Source: Flavobacterium sp. ZT3R18 (GTDB taxonomy: Bacteria; Bacteroidota; Bacteroidia; Flavobacteriales; Flavobacteriaceae). From it: a stretch of 64,000 nucleotides of DNA. The stretch is taken from contig NZ_VJZS01000002.1 in NCBI RefSeq assembly GCF_007097385.1, positions 97,164-161,163 on the forward strand. The letters are read 5' to 3'. Under the pieces are notes generated by a model. That model searched no databases and was not told the origin of the DNA. It saw nothing but the letters and a program-made list of their open reading frames with translations. Positions 1-6,443 of this stretch are shown one piece after another. The position numbers were made by a program, and so were the translations under genes. How positions within the stretch are numbered: the first letter of the stretch is position 1; each line of letters begins with the position of its first letter.

Positions 1-160
1 ACCCGACCCAATCCAATGCGAGCCAATGGACTGCTGAACCGTGGGAACTGGCAACCAATCGACTGCTGACCCGACCCAATCCAATGCGAGCCAATGGACT
101 GCTGAACCGTGGGAACTGGCAACTAATCAACTGCTGAACCGACCCAATCCAGTGCGACCC
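1..160. repeat. 68-bp tandem repeat, about 2.3 copies
   Basis: Units begin at 1, 69 and 137 (period 68). The first two are nearly identical and the third is cut short after about 24 bp. Each unit contains two related halves that begin CCAATGGACTGCTGA and CCAATCGACTGCTGA. The array is clearly GC-richer than the DNA that follows. It may extend left of the window. An open frame crosses it, but its periodic peptide looks like a by-product of the repeat. Function is unknown. Confidence 0.9.
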
Positions 161-400
161 GCTCCAGTTGTCCCTGTATTTTTGATTGACCTAAAAAAGT
201 ACGATATTATCGTAAAACCTCAAAAAATTTGCAAATATCAAAGCCATTGTAAAACCTCAAAAATTGACCTAAAAAAGGTGTTGTTTTATACTTATTTTCT
301 ACCAGTCGAAATAATATTTTTTTAAATTATTTAAAATCAACAAATTAAACTAAAAATAAAAAGTTCAAAGAATACTTTATAAACTATTTTTAACAGAAAA
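161..400. other. Gene-free AT-rich stretch with short direct repeats
   Basis: No convincing gene is seen. The word ATTGACCTAAAAAAG occurs near 185 and again near 263, and GTAAAACCTCAAAAA near 211 and 249, so a roughly 78-bp stretch carries two interleaved short direct repeats. This lies between the GC-rich tandem array and the first gene of the mobile element. It could contain the left attachment site, but I could not find a matching repeat at the right end. Confidence 0.5.
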
Positions 401-421
401 AACCGCCTTATTTTGGCGGTT
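401..421 (-). terminator. Hairpin terminator overlapping the stop of the left-end gene
   Basis: A perfect 7-bp stem (AACCGCC at 401-407, GGCGGTT at 415-421) followed on the minus strand by a T run. The stop codon of the 341-residue gene lies inside the loop, so gene end and terminator overlap. Confidence 0.8.
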
Positions 422-1433
422 CGTTTTCGAGGTTCTTTATTTTGCTGACAATCTCTTTCAAATGCTTATCATAGTCGCTTAATAGTTCTCTATTGCTTTT
501 TTTTCGCAAAGGTATTTTAACATTTAAACCCCACTCATTAACTGACTTTTGCAAATCCCTTAATTTTTGTGTTTTCGTTGGTGGCTTTGGTTTAAATCCT
601 TTGACTGTCAAAAGTCCGTTTTCAAAATCCTGCAAACATTCACAAATCAATAAACCCAAATATTTATTTATTGCGTTTTTGCCGTTGGTGGCTGTATAGT
701 TGAATTTATCAAAAACCGCTTTTTGATTATTTGATAAAATCCAATAGTCTGTTTTTATGTACTCAATAAACAAATCAAAATCTTTGCCGTTGTATTGGTT
801 TGCAAATTCTCTAATTTTCACAATCTCACTTAAATAGTATCTTACTAAATTGCTTCTATTATGTAGCTTTTTATCGACTTCAAAATAAAAGCGTATGCAA
901 TGTATTAAGTCGGTTTCATTGGGTGCGATTTGTTTTATTGTGCTTTTGTATTCTAAATTTTCAAAGTAAAAATCTTTGTCGTTGCCATTTTTAAAAACCA
1001 TTTGACCGCTTCGCATCGGAATTTTACAAAATGTTTCTAGAATTATCTTTGCCACGTTATAGGCTTTGCCGTTTATAGTGATTTTGCCCTTTGTAGTGGT
1101 TAAATTTCGTTTTGATATGGAATTATAGCAAAGTCCTTTATTTGTCGCAAATAAACCGCTTATTTTCGTTTTCTTAAATCCCTGTTTTTGAAGTTCACGA
1201 ATAGAAACACTTTTTTTAAGTGTTGGCTTTGGGTTCGCTCCTTTGGGTTTGGTAGCGTTTGGCTTATTTAAATCAATTAACTTTTGCAAATCGTACAATT
1301 TGCCGTTAAACCTTATTTTTCCGTTTGTAGTGGCTTTAATTTCACGCTTTGCGCTTTTGTGCCACGCTTTGCCCTCGTTTGTCAAATACAAACCTTTGAC
1401 GTTGGTTTTATTTAATGCCATTGGTTCGCTCAT
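408..1433 (-). CDS. Unknown element protein with duplicated N-terminal module and degenerate HNH-like motif
   Basis: 341 residues. The first ~60 residues and residues ~75-130 are two copies of one module with the pattern GL(Y/F).TN.G followed by TT.GKI..NGK.Y. This recalls the small DNA-binding repeats of HNH/NUMOD homing-type endonucleases. Just after the second copy comes FKNGNDKDFYFENLEY, which matches the asparagine-rich second half of an HNH motif but lacks the usual histidines, so catalysis is doubtful. The C-terminal ~180 residues are lysine-rich and unrecognised. It overlaps the upstream HTH gene by 26 nt, so the two are probably translationally coupled. A start at 1421 is also possible. 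DNA binding is inferred; the function is unknown. Confidence 0.75.
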   Translation of the reverse strand: MSEPMALNKTNVKGLYLTNEGKAWHKSAKREIKATTNGKIRFNGKLYDLQKLIDLNKPNATKPKGANPKPTLKKSVSIRELQKQGFKKTKISGLFATNKGLCYNSISKRNLTTTKGKITINGKAYNVAKIILETFCKIPMRSGQMVFKNGNDKDFYFENLEYKSTIKQIAPNETDLIHCIRFYFEVDKKLHNRSNLVRYYLSEIVKIREFANQYNGKDFDLFIEYIKTDYWILSNNQKAVFDKFNYTATNGKNAINKYLGLLICECLQDFENGLLTVKGFKPKPPTKTQKLRDLQKSVNEWGLNVKIPLRKKSNRELLSDYDKHLKEIVSKIKNLENEPPK

Positions 1434-1743
1434 TTTTTGCAGTTGTTAGATAACGCCAAACTGTAGCAGTGCTTTTGTTTAGCAACGTTGCTATTTCTTT
1501 GTATGTTTTGCCACTTACATACAAATCCAGTGCTTTAGAGTGTATTTGGTTTGTTTCTCTTAATTGTTTCCAGTTTTCGGCAATTTGCCACTTTTCAATT
1601 GTTCTAACAGGTGCGTTAATCAATTTACTAATTTCCTGCAGTGTTAAACCAATCAAATAATAACGCTTTGCACTGGCTTTGTCATCGAGTGTATAAGTTT
1701 TTCTTTGTTTGGTTTCGACTTGCTTTTTTTTTGCTTTTTTCAT
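1408..1743 (-). CDS. Double HTH protein, resembles phage terminase small subunit
   Basis: 111 residues. The longest frame begins at a TTG (1749), but an ATG two codons later at 1743 is the better start. A basic N-terminus leads to a first helix-turn-helix (LTLQEISKLINAPVRTIEKW, residues ~30-50) of the kind found at the N-terminus of phage small terminases. A second resolvase-like HTH follows (YKEIATLLNKSTATVWRYL). No large terminase is nearby. It may therefore be a satellite-type terS, or simply a DNA-binding regulator. It is transcribed ahead of, and overlaps, the left-end HNH-like gene. Confidence 0.7.
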   Translation of the reverse strand: MKKAKKKQVETKQRKTYTLDDKASAKRYYLIGLTLQEISKLINAPVRTIEKWQIAENWKQLRETNQIHSKALDLYVSGKTYKEIATLLNKSTATVWRYLTTAKNERTNGIK

Positions 1744-2199
1744 TATCAAGGTATTTTTGAATTTTAGGGTAATTAAAATGATATTAAAATGTTGTTAAGT
1801 TACGGTAAAAGGTAATTTTAGTATGGGTTTTACAATAGGGTACTTTTTGAAATATTTTTAATTTATTTTAGAATATACAACCCCCAATCAAAAAAACTCA
1901 CTTTAGGAACGGCTTTGCAAGTGAAAAGGGCGTTTTTATATTGATTTAAGCACTTTTTTAAACTTTTTTAATTGATTTTCAGTGTTTTATACTTTATCAA
2001 TCAATATTAAGCGTACTTTTTGAATTACCTTTGAAAAAACCGTAATTTTAGTACCTTATTTTACTGATTTTCGACCTTTTTTATATTTATTCCTTTTTAG
2101 GTTTTTTTGTTCCCTTTTGGTTACTGTTATTGTATTGCTTTTACTATGCTTAAAGCCTGTATAGCTTCCTATCGGAAGTTTACAACAAGCTACCAACAA
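1744..2199. repeat. Non-coding region with paired 12-mers, candidate origin or binding sites
   Basis: Roughly 450 bp without a credible gene, downstream of the replication-like gene and upstream of the HTH gene. GTAATTTTAGTA occurs at 1812-1823 and 2042-2053, and GTACTTTTTGAA at 1840-1851 and 2013-2024. The two words are therefore paired at 28-29 bp offsets in opposite order. Between them lies a hairpin (TCACTT at 1898-1903, AAGTGA at 1919-1924) next to a CCCCC run. This could be a replication origin, recombinase arm sites or an operator; nothing in the sequence alone decides. A small open frame (2056-2247) runs through the terminator and was rejected. Confidence 0.45.
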
Positions 2200-2226
2200 A
2201 AAAAAGACGGAACTTATACGCTCCGT
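2200..2226 (-). terminator. Terminator of the replication-like gene
   Basis: On the minus strand ACGGAGC (2226-2220) pairs with GTTCCGT (2212-2206) with one G-T pair, leaving a loop of about 6 nt, and is followed by about nine T. It lies ~30 nt past the stop of the 2257-3219 gene. Confidence 0.8.
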
Positions 2227-2256
2227 TGCAACAAATGTTTTTGTCAAATTGTATCA

Positions 2257-3219
2257 TTATAAATTTATTTTATTGTTATATGATTGTTTTTCAGAATTGT
2301 ATAGTTTTTCCCACTGGTAAAAAATCAAACTTTTGGTAGGCACAAAGTTTATTTTTTCGTTTTCCCAGTTCTCTATAAACCTTTTCAAAGTGTAATAAAT
2401 CTTTATACTCATTGTATTGTTTTTGTATTGCTCAAAAATTCCGTTTAACACATCGGACTGACTTTTTTTATACAAAACTTTTGATAGTTCGATTTTTGAA
2501 ACACTTGTTTTTTTGGGTGCAACTATTTCTACAAAAAAATTAAGTTTATCCCAATTATCAAAAAAAATCCGCTGCACTCGTTTTAAATTTGAATCTGTAA
2601 AAAAATCAATCAAAAAAGTTTTTTCTACTCTCTTATGTATGGTTTCAATTCTTATTATTTTAGTGTTTTTTGGCGGTTCTTTTCTATTATCTTTCATTTC
2701 GTGTATTTTGTCATAAACCTTGTAAACCAGTCTAAAGTCTTTATGATATTCCGTTATTTTTTGGCTTTCATTTTTAAATTTAGCATCAATATAAAATAGT
2801 TTTTCTTTGTCAAAATCGCCAATACTATAAACACTTTTTAACAATTCTTTTGGCTCAATATCAGTAATTATATTTAAACCGATTTCATAAAAATTAATCG
2901 CTGTATTGTTGGTTTCAAACCCTGTGTTTTCAATCAATTTTAATAGTGTTTCTTTGGCTTGGTACATCGTAAAACTATCGAAGTTATCCGTTTTTTTATT
3001 CCTTAAAGACGTGAAATATTTATGTAAACTTCCTTCAATTTTTAGGCTTTTATCGGTATCAATTTTTATAAACATACCACCGTTAAAATTTTTAGTTCGT
3101 TGGTTATGATAATGCTTTAAGCCGTTTGCATCATAGGACTGCAAACGGCTTGTTAATACTATTTTCTTTATCTCGCATTCTGATAGGTTTTTTTTTGAAA
3201 ACCTTATTTTGTCAATCAT
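2257..3219 (-). CDS. Replication-initiator-like protein (gene II/RstA-like, tentative)
   Basis: 320 residues, ATG start. Motifs that recall the filamentous-phage and plasmid replication family (Phage_CRI / gene II / RstA) include a KIEGSLHKYF stretch (~residue 60), FYEIGLNI (~110), VYKVYDKIHEM (~165) and IIRIETIHKR (~185). In that family the YDK and R.E regions are typical of the rolling-circle initiator fold. A catalytic tyrosine cannot be assigned by eye. Upstream on the same strand is an unusual leader with repeated hairpins, and antisense to it is a candidate small RNA, an arrangement typical of plasmid rep genes under copy-number control. It is followed by its own terminator at 2200-2226. 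The family call is from memory of motifs, not a search. Confidence 0.55.
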   Translation of the reverse strand: MIDKIRFSKKNLSECEIKKIVLTSRLQSYDANGLKHYHNQRTKNFNGGMFIKIDTDKSLKIEGSLHKYFTSLRNKKTDNFDSFTMYQAKETLLKLIENTGFETNNTAINFYEIGLNIITDIEPKELLKSVYSIGDFDKEKLFYIDAKFKNESQKITEYHKDFRLVYKVYDKIHEMKDNRKEPPKNTKIIRIETIHKRVEKTFLIDFFTDSNLKRVQRIFFDNWDKLNFFVEIVAPKKTSVSKIELSKVLYKKSQSDVLNGIFEQYKNNTMSIKIYYTLKRFIENWENEKINFVPTKSLIFYQWEKLYNSEKQSYNNKINL

Positions 3220-3249
3220 TTTGTATCATTCGTTTTTTTACTACATTTG
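3220..3249 (+). promoter_or_regulatory. Promoter reading antisense to the rep leader
   Basis: TTTG at 3220-3223, an 18-nt spacer, then TACATTTG at 3242-3249: an exact match to the Bacteroidota -33/-7 consensus on the plus strand. It starts directly next to the rep start codon (3217-3219) and points away from it, into the rep leader. No plus-strand gene follows, so its likely product is the small RNA at about 3256-3340. Confidence 0.7.
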
Positions 3250-3255
3250 CAGTAC

Positions 3256-3340
3256 TACAAAGGTTTATTCTTTGTAAGTGTTTCTAAGGCTATCCTTAAG
3301 TAAGATAGCCCAAAACCGCCCTTAAGTAAGGCGGTTTTTT
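3256..3340 (+). ncRNA. Candidate antisense/trans-acting small RNA with three stem-loops
   Basis: Begins 6-7 nt after a consensus promoter and ends at a T run. Stem-loop 1: TACAAAG (3256-3262) with CTTTGTA (3270-3276). A linker AGTGTTTCTAA (3277-3287) is left unpaired. Stem-loop 2: GGCTATC (3288-3294) with GATAGCC (3304-3310). Stem-loop 3: AAACCGCC (3313-3320) with GGCGGTTT (3330-3337) followed by T's, a good terminator. Loops 2 and 3 share CTTAAGTAA. It is fully complementary to the rep leader, like counter-transcribed RNAs of plasmids. The linker and its flank, GTAAGTGTTTCT, are also complementary to a motif at the start codons of the integrase and other element genes. Inferred; no expression evidence. 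Confidence 0.55.
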
Positions 3341-3402
3341 TATTCCTGTAAGTAAGTGTTTCTATGGTTATCCTTAAGTAATCCGAGCCAAAACCGCCCT
3401 CA
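3274..3402. repeat. 78-bp duplicated leader unit with hairpins
   Basis: The stretch from 3274 (GTAAGTGTTTCTAAGGCTAT...) recurs from 3352 with the same order of motifs: GTAAGTGTTTCT, TATCCTTAAGTAA, then AAAACCGCCCT. In the second copy the stems no longer pair well, so it looks like a decayed or diverged duplicate. Both copies lie between the 3416-3703 gene and rep, in the rep leader. Confidence 0.75.
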
Positions 3403-3415
3403 AATCGTTCGTGTT

Positions 3416-3703
3416 TCAGTTAATTCTACTTTGTAAAAAATACTCAATATCCGCACGCTTAAATAATAGTTTGCTGTACTTTTCAGACTTCATTTTTATA
3501 GGTTCTAAAAACCCCTTTTCTATGTAACTTTGGTACGTATTACGGCTACATTTCAACAACTCGCAAACCTCTTTAGGGGTTATAAACTCGCTTTTATCTT
3601 TTCCCTTTATTTCGAGCAAACTTTTAGCGATACTTTGCATTTGAGTTTTTAAATCCTTCCATTCTGCCAGTGGCACTGTGATAACTGCTATATTGGTATC
3701 CAT
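3416..3703 (-). CDS. Excisionase-type HTH DNA-binding protein
   Basis: 95 residues. An N-terminal helical segment is followed by FITPKEVCELLKCSRNTYQS and a GFLEPIK wing, then a C-terminal FKRADIEYFLQS. This is the typical MerR/Xis-like winged HTH (HTH_17) of Bacteroidota mobile elements, which acts as excisionase or as a regulator. It lies directly upstream of the rep leader and 3 nt downstream of a 41-codon gene, so it belongs to the same tightly packed operon. Whether it directs excision or controls rep is not decidable from sequence. Confidence 0.8.
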   Translation of the reverse strand: MDTNIAVITVPLAEWKDLKTQMQSIAKSLLEIKGKDKSEFITPKEVCELLKCSRNTYQSYIEKGFLEPIKMKSEKYSKLLFKRADIEYFLQSRIN

Positions 3704-3706
3704 TGT

Positions 3707-3832
3707 TTAAATAGGGTTTAAAGTAGGGTTAAACGAAAATCTAAAAACCACTTTGTTAAACATTTTAACTCTAATTTGTGCCGTTGCACCGCTCAAATTA
3801 TATACTTTCTGTATGCTAAATATTACTTTCAT
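3707..3832 (-). CDS. Small unknown protein, 41 residues
   Basis: ATG at 3832, TAA at 3707-3709. The gaps to the neighbours are only 2 nt upstream (stop of the 94-residue gene at 3835) and 3 nt downstream (start at 3703), which matches the packing of this operon and supports a real gene. The product is basic, begins MKVIFSIQKVYNLSG and ends FNPTLNPI. No domain is recognised. Confidence 0.55.
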   Translation of the reverse strand: MKVIFSIQKVYNLSGATAQIRVKMFNKVVFRFSFNPTLNPI

Positions 3833-3834
3833 TG

Positions 3835-4119
3835 TTATAGGTTTTCGAGGTTAGAAAATTCAACTTTTTTGTATTTCGCAAACGGTTTAAGTTTAGCGTT
3901 TTCGATACTGTTAAATGTGGTTTGCACCGATTTTATAGAATGGTAATCTTTATTAATGCTGTTCAAACTGGTATCAATTCCGATTTTCAACTCTTCAAAA
4001 TTAAATTCGGGATTGTTGAAAATTGTGATTATTTGGGTATGCGTTCCGTTTTCTAATTCGATATTAGAAACTATTGCGTTTCTAAATCCCACTTGGTTTA
4101 ATGCTATTTCTGTGTTCAT
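3835..4119 (-). CDS. Unknown small element protein, 94 residues
   Basis: 94 residues, no signal peptide or membrane segment. It has a mixed beta-type N-terminal half (TQIITIFNNPEF) and a basic C-terminus (KPFAKYKKVEF). The start ATG overlaps the upstream gene's TGA by 4 nt (ATGA type), so translational coupling is likely. Just upstream of the start is ACACTTAAGC, a partial version of the element's start-codon motif. No family recognised. Confidence 0.7.
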   Translation of the reverse strand: MNTEIALNQVGFRNAIVSNIELENGTHTQIITIFNNPEFNFEELKIGIDTSLNSINKDYHSIKSVQTTFNSIENAKLKPFAKYKKVEFSNLENL

Positions 4120-4448
4120 TGCTTAAGTGTATCGATTTTAGAAAATATTTCTTTGTTTCCCTCTTTTTTGATTAACAAACTATCTAAAAAATCCATTTCA
4201 TTACGTGGTAACATCTTTCGTGCAATTTGTGACAATCCCGCACAAGTGCCTAAATCTTGATTACTTCCTTGAAAACCGATAACCTCAATAGCGGTTAAAA
4301 TTGTTGTTAAATCATCCACTATGTCAACAAAATCTACATAAGTGATTCTTTTGGTAACTTGACTGTTTGAATACTCGCTAAACTCTAAATGTTTTTCAAT
4401 ATCAATAAGTGCTTGTTTGTTGTATTCTTGAATAGGTTTTGCGTTCAT
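4116..4448 (-). CDS. Unknown small element protein, 110 residues
   Basis: 110 residues, mostly helical by composition, with central segments YVDFVDIVDDLTTILTAIEV and DLGTCAGLSQIARKMLPRNE. No membrane segment or signal peptide. AGAAACACTTAC lies 3 nt before the ATG, so this gene is one of the candidate targets of the element's small RNA. It overlaps the next gene by 4 nt. No family recognised. Confidence 0.7.
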   Translation of the reverse strand: MNAKPIQEYNKQALIDIEKHLEFSEYSNSQVTKRITYVDFVDIVDDLTTILTAIEVIGFQGSNQDLGTCAGLSQIARKMLPRNEMDFLDSLLIKKEGNKEIFSKIDTLKQ

Positions 4449-4451
4449 TTT

Positions 4452-4463
4452 GTAAGTGTTTCT
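4452..4463 (-). promoter_or_regulatory. AGAAACACTTAC leader motif
   Basis: On the minus strand AGAAACACTTAC ends 3 nt before the ATG at 4448. The same word precedes the integrase and other element genes and is the exact complement of GTAAGTGTTTCT in the candidate small RNA (3274-3285). It could be a base-pairing target, a protein operator or a translation-enhancing leader. Confidence 0.6.
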
Positions 4464-4468
4464 ATTGG

Positions 4469-4591
4469 TTATTTTTGGGTTTTGTGGGTTGGTTCGTGGC
4501 TGTCTATTGGTTTGTTATTCCACGTATTGGCTTTGTGTTTTGCGCTCAAAATAGCGTTTTTATATTCGCATTCACTTTTATAGTTTGTGGT
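4469..4591 (-). pseudogene. Duplicated 3'-end fragment of the 5609-5890 gene, in frame behind a stop
   Basis: Directly after the stop of the 204-residue gene the same frame stays open for 40 codons. It encodes NYKSECEYKNAILSAKHKAN and a WNN segment, close to NYKSECEYENAILGAKHKAN plus WNN near the end of the 93-residue protein at 5609-5890. There is no start codon at its head. It is a partial gene duplication that survives as a potential readthrough tail, or a decayed remnant. Confidence 0.75.
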
Positions 4592-5206
4592 TTAAAATCT
4601 TTTAACTACTGTTTTGTTAATCACATTAGTTCCGTTTGTCCATACCATTAACTCCGTTAATTCTGTGTCACTACCTATTTTATTTTTTGTAGTTAATTGG
4701 TTTAAATCGTTGATAATTTGCACCAATTCATTAACTTTATTATACCCGTCTAGTTGGTTTTGGGTTTCAATATATAAAGAACAATTTTCCGTTATTCTTT
4801 CTATTATTTCGGGTTTTACCTCGATTTTATTTTCATTGCCTACAATGAAATACCCTAAATAAAAATGATAATCCTCTATCGTAGAGCGGTGTTGTTTATC
4901 GGATATAATTTTATTTATAAATTCGTCCGTTCCTGCGGGCTTTTCTATTAAATCAAATAGTTTTTCCGAATTCAACCTTAAGCCTCCAATGTTTAGTATT
5001 TCATCGGCTGTAATCTGTTTTGTGATAAAACTTTTAGGATTTTCCAACAATTCTATCAAGTCATTTTCTTGTAATGACTTCAAACCCAACTCCGCATATT
5101 TATCAACCAATTTTTGAAAGTATTCCTTTCTTGGTTCAAACATACGTAGCTCGTTTCTGATTTGTTGCTCGTTTCTACCTAATAATACCCTTTCAAAGTT
5201 TGCCAT
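4592..5206 (-). CDS. Unknown element protein, 204 residues
   Basis: 204 residues, acidic and largely helical, cytoplasmic by composition. Its start ATG lies 5 nt after the stop of the 100-residue gene. AAACACT-type sequence lies within ~20 nt upstream, a weak form of the element motif. The reading frame continues after the TAA into a 40-codon tail homologous to another element gene. No domain recognised. Confidence 0.7.
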   Translation of the reverse strand: MANFERVLLGRNEQQIRNELRMFEPRKEYFQKLVDKYAELGLKSLQENDLIELLENPKSFITKQITADEILNIGGLRLNSEKLFDLIEKPAGTDEFINKIISDKQHRSTIEDYHFYLGYFIVGNENKIEVKPEIIERITENCSLYIETQNQLDGYNKVNELVQIINDLNQLTTKNKIGSDTELTELMVWTNGTNVINKTVVKRF

Positions 5207-5211
5207 AGTTT

Positions 5212-5514
5212 TTATTTATTAGTGTTTTTATCTATATATTTGAAAAATTCCGTTATTTTTCGTTCCTTGTTTGCGTTGCTTTTTTTCATCGCTAAATCGT
5301 TTAAAAATGGCTTTAGATTTAATTCTAAATTCTTTTGTAGCTTTTGCCAAAACTCCGTTTTTTTAGCCGTATTAGTGTCCATTTTTCTACGTTCCAACAT
5401 CTGTAAACCTTTTTGTACCGTGATGCTTTTAAAGTTGTCTTGTGTCTTCTCAAAATCTTTTAAAATTTCATCGCTAAAATCGGGAAGCATTGCTTCCATT
5501 TGTTTTATATTCAT
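5212..5514 (-). CDS. Unknown small element protein, 100 residues
   Basis: 100 residues, strongly charged and helical, beginning MNIKQMEAMLPDFSDEILKD and ending in a lysine-rich FFKYIDKNTNK. No membrane or signal segment. It is packed 5 nt before the 204-residue gene. Not recognised. Confidence 0.65.
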   Translation of the reverse strand: MNIKQMEAMLPDFSDEILKDFEKTQDNFKSITVQKGLQMLERRKMDTNTAKKTEFWQKLQKNLELNLKPFLNDLAMKKSNANKERKITEFFKYIDKNTNK

Positions 5515-5516
5515 AA

Positions 5517-5585
5517 TTAAATACTGTTTAATTTTGGTTGTAATCTTTTTTTAATTAGTGTCGTTTGTTCTACTGCTGTATTCAT
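5517..5585 (-). CDS. Possible 22-residue peptide gene
   Basis: ATG at 5585, TAA at 5517-5519, only 2 nt before the next gene's ATG at 5514. Such 2-5-nt gaps are the rule in this operon, which is the only support. The peptide begins MNTAVEQTTLIKKRLQ and is basic. It may be a leader peptide for the 100-residue gene, or chance. Confidence 0.3.
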   Translation of the reverse strand: MNTAVEQTTLIKKRLQPKLNSI

Positions 5586-5608
5586 TCCTTTGCGTATTTG
5601 GCTAAAAT

Positions 5609-5890
5609 TTATTTTTTATGGGTTGGGTTCTTAAGTTCATTTGTTGGGGTATTATTCCATACATTAGCCTTATGTTTTGCGCCCAAAATTGCGTTTTCAT
5701 ATTCGCATTCACTTTTATAGTTTCCTGCTATTTTATTACAAATTTGCAACTCGAAACGATCTAGATTTGCCTTTGCATTCGTCAATAACATTTCTTTGTC
5801 TTGAACGTCAAAAGCTAATGAATTAGCCAGTTTTGCGAGCCGTTTAGTAGCGTGGGTACGATTGTCTATAAATTCGCTCCAGTGTTTCAT
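5609..5890 (-). CDS. Unknown small element protein, 93 residues, source of a duplicated fragment
   Basis: 93 residues, highly charged and helical: WSEFIDNRTHATKRLAKLAN near the start, NYKSECEYENAILGAKHKAN near the end. Its last third is duplicated behind the 204-residue gene (4469-4591). It is preceded by a 55-residue coiled-coil gene 18 nt upstream. No family recognised. Confidence 0.7.
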   Translation of the reverse strand: MKHWSEFIDNRTHATKRLAKLANSLAFDVQDKEMLLTNAKANLDRFELQICNKIAGNYKSECEYENAILGAKHKANVWNNTPTNELKNPTHKK

Positions 5891-5908
5891 AAATTATTAG
5901 TATTTGGT

Positions 5909-6076
5909 TTAATTATCGTTAAATGTCGATTTTGCACTTTGGCATTTTGTTAAAATTAATCTCACTTTGTCAATATCTTTTTTTTTGACTTTTTCCGCTT
6001 CCAGTTCTTGTATTAGTTCCTGTACTTTGGTTTCAAAATCTTTCAATTTCAAATGTGTTTTTTCGTGTACTGTCAT
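5909..6076 (-). CDS. Small coiled-coil protein, 55 residues
   Basis: ATG at 6076, TAA at 5909-5911. The gap to the upstream gene stop (6080) is 3 nt and to the downstream start (5890) 18 nt, which fits the operon. The product is a charged helix (KDFETKVQELIQELEAEKVK) with a heptad-like pattern, then a short C-terminal tail with one cysteine. Function unknown. Confidence 0.6.
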   Translation of the reverse strand: MTVHEKTHLKLKDFETKVQELIQELEAEKVKKKDIDKVRLILTKCQSAKSTFNDN

Positions 6077-6079
6077 AAA

Positions 6080-6430
6080 CTAGCAATTAAAAAGGGTTTC
6101 CTGTTTTGGTTTTGGTAGCTCAATTTTTTTGAGTAACAAAACGGTTAAATGTGTGTTCTTAAAATCAATTCTAGGGTATATTTTTTTTAGTATTTCTATA
6201 GTTTCCGCACGGCTGTAACCAGTGTCTAAATAACAAATGTAATCCGTCAAACTATCGATTTTTATAACTCCAACGCTCAAAATTTCTGCTTTGGCTTTGT
6301 ATTTCTTTTGCAAGAAAATATGAAATTTATTTCCTTTAAAATGCTTTTGAGGGTTGTAAATCCTAATCGCTGTAAAACATTTACAGTCTAGTTTATTATT
6401 CCAGTTTGTCGAAAATTCAAGTTTTTCCAT
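6080..6430 (-). CDS. ASCH/PUA-like small protein (tentative)
   Basis: 116 residues. CFTAIRIYNPQKHFKGNKFH, then KAEILSVGVIKIDSL and YLDTGYSRAETIEILKKIYP resemble small ASCH/YqfB-like (PUA superfamily) proteins found in Bacteroidota phages and mobile elements. The family is associated with RNA or modified-nucleotide binding. The match is from motif memory. It is packed between the 133-residue gene and a 55-residue gene in the same operon. Confidence 0.55.
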   Translation of the reverse strand: MEKLEFSTNWNNKLDCKCFTAIRIYNPQKHFKGNKFHIFLQKKYKAKAEILSVGVIKIDSLTDYICYLDTGYSRAETIEILKKIYPRIDFKNTHLTVLLLKKIELPKPKQETLFNC

Positions 6431-6443
6431 TTGCTAAAAAAAT

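Noticed and set aside
41..325. 94-codon plus-strand frame over the tandem repeat
   Set aside because: The first two-thirds are a translation of the 68-bp repeat (68 is not a multiple of 3, so frames drift between units), and the end is AT-rich intergenic DNA; no start signal.
2056..2247. 63-codon minus-strand frame behind rep
   Set aside because: It runs straight through the rep terminator hairpin and T run and has no recognisable protein pattern.
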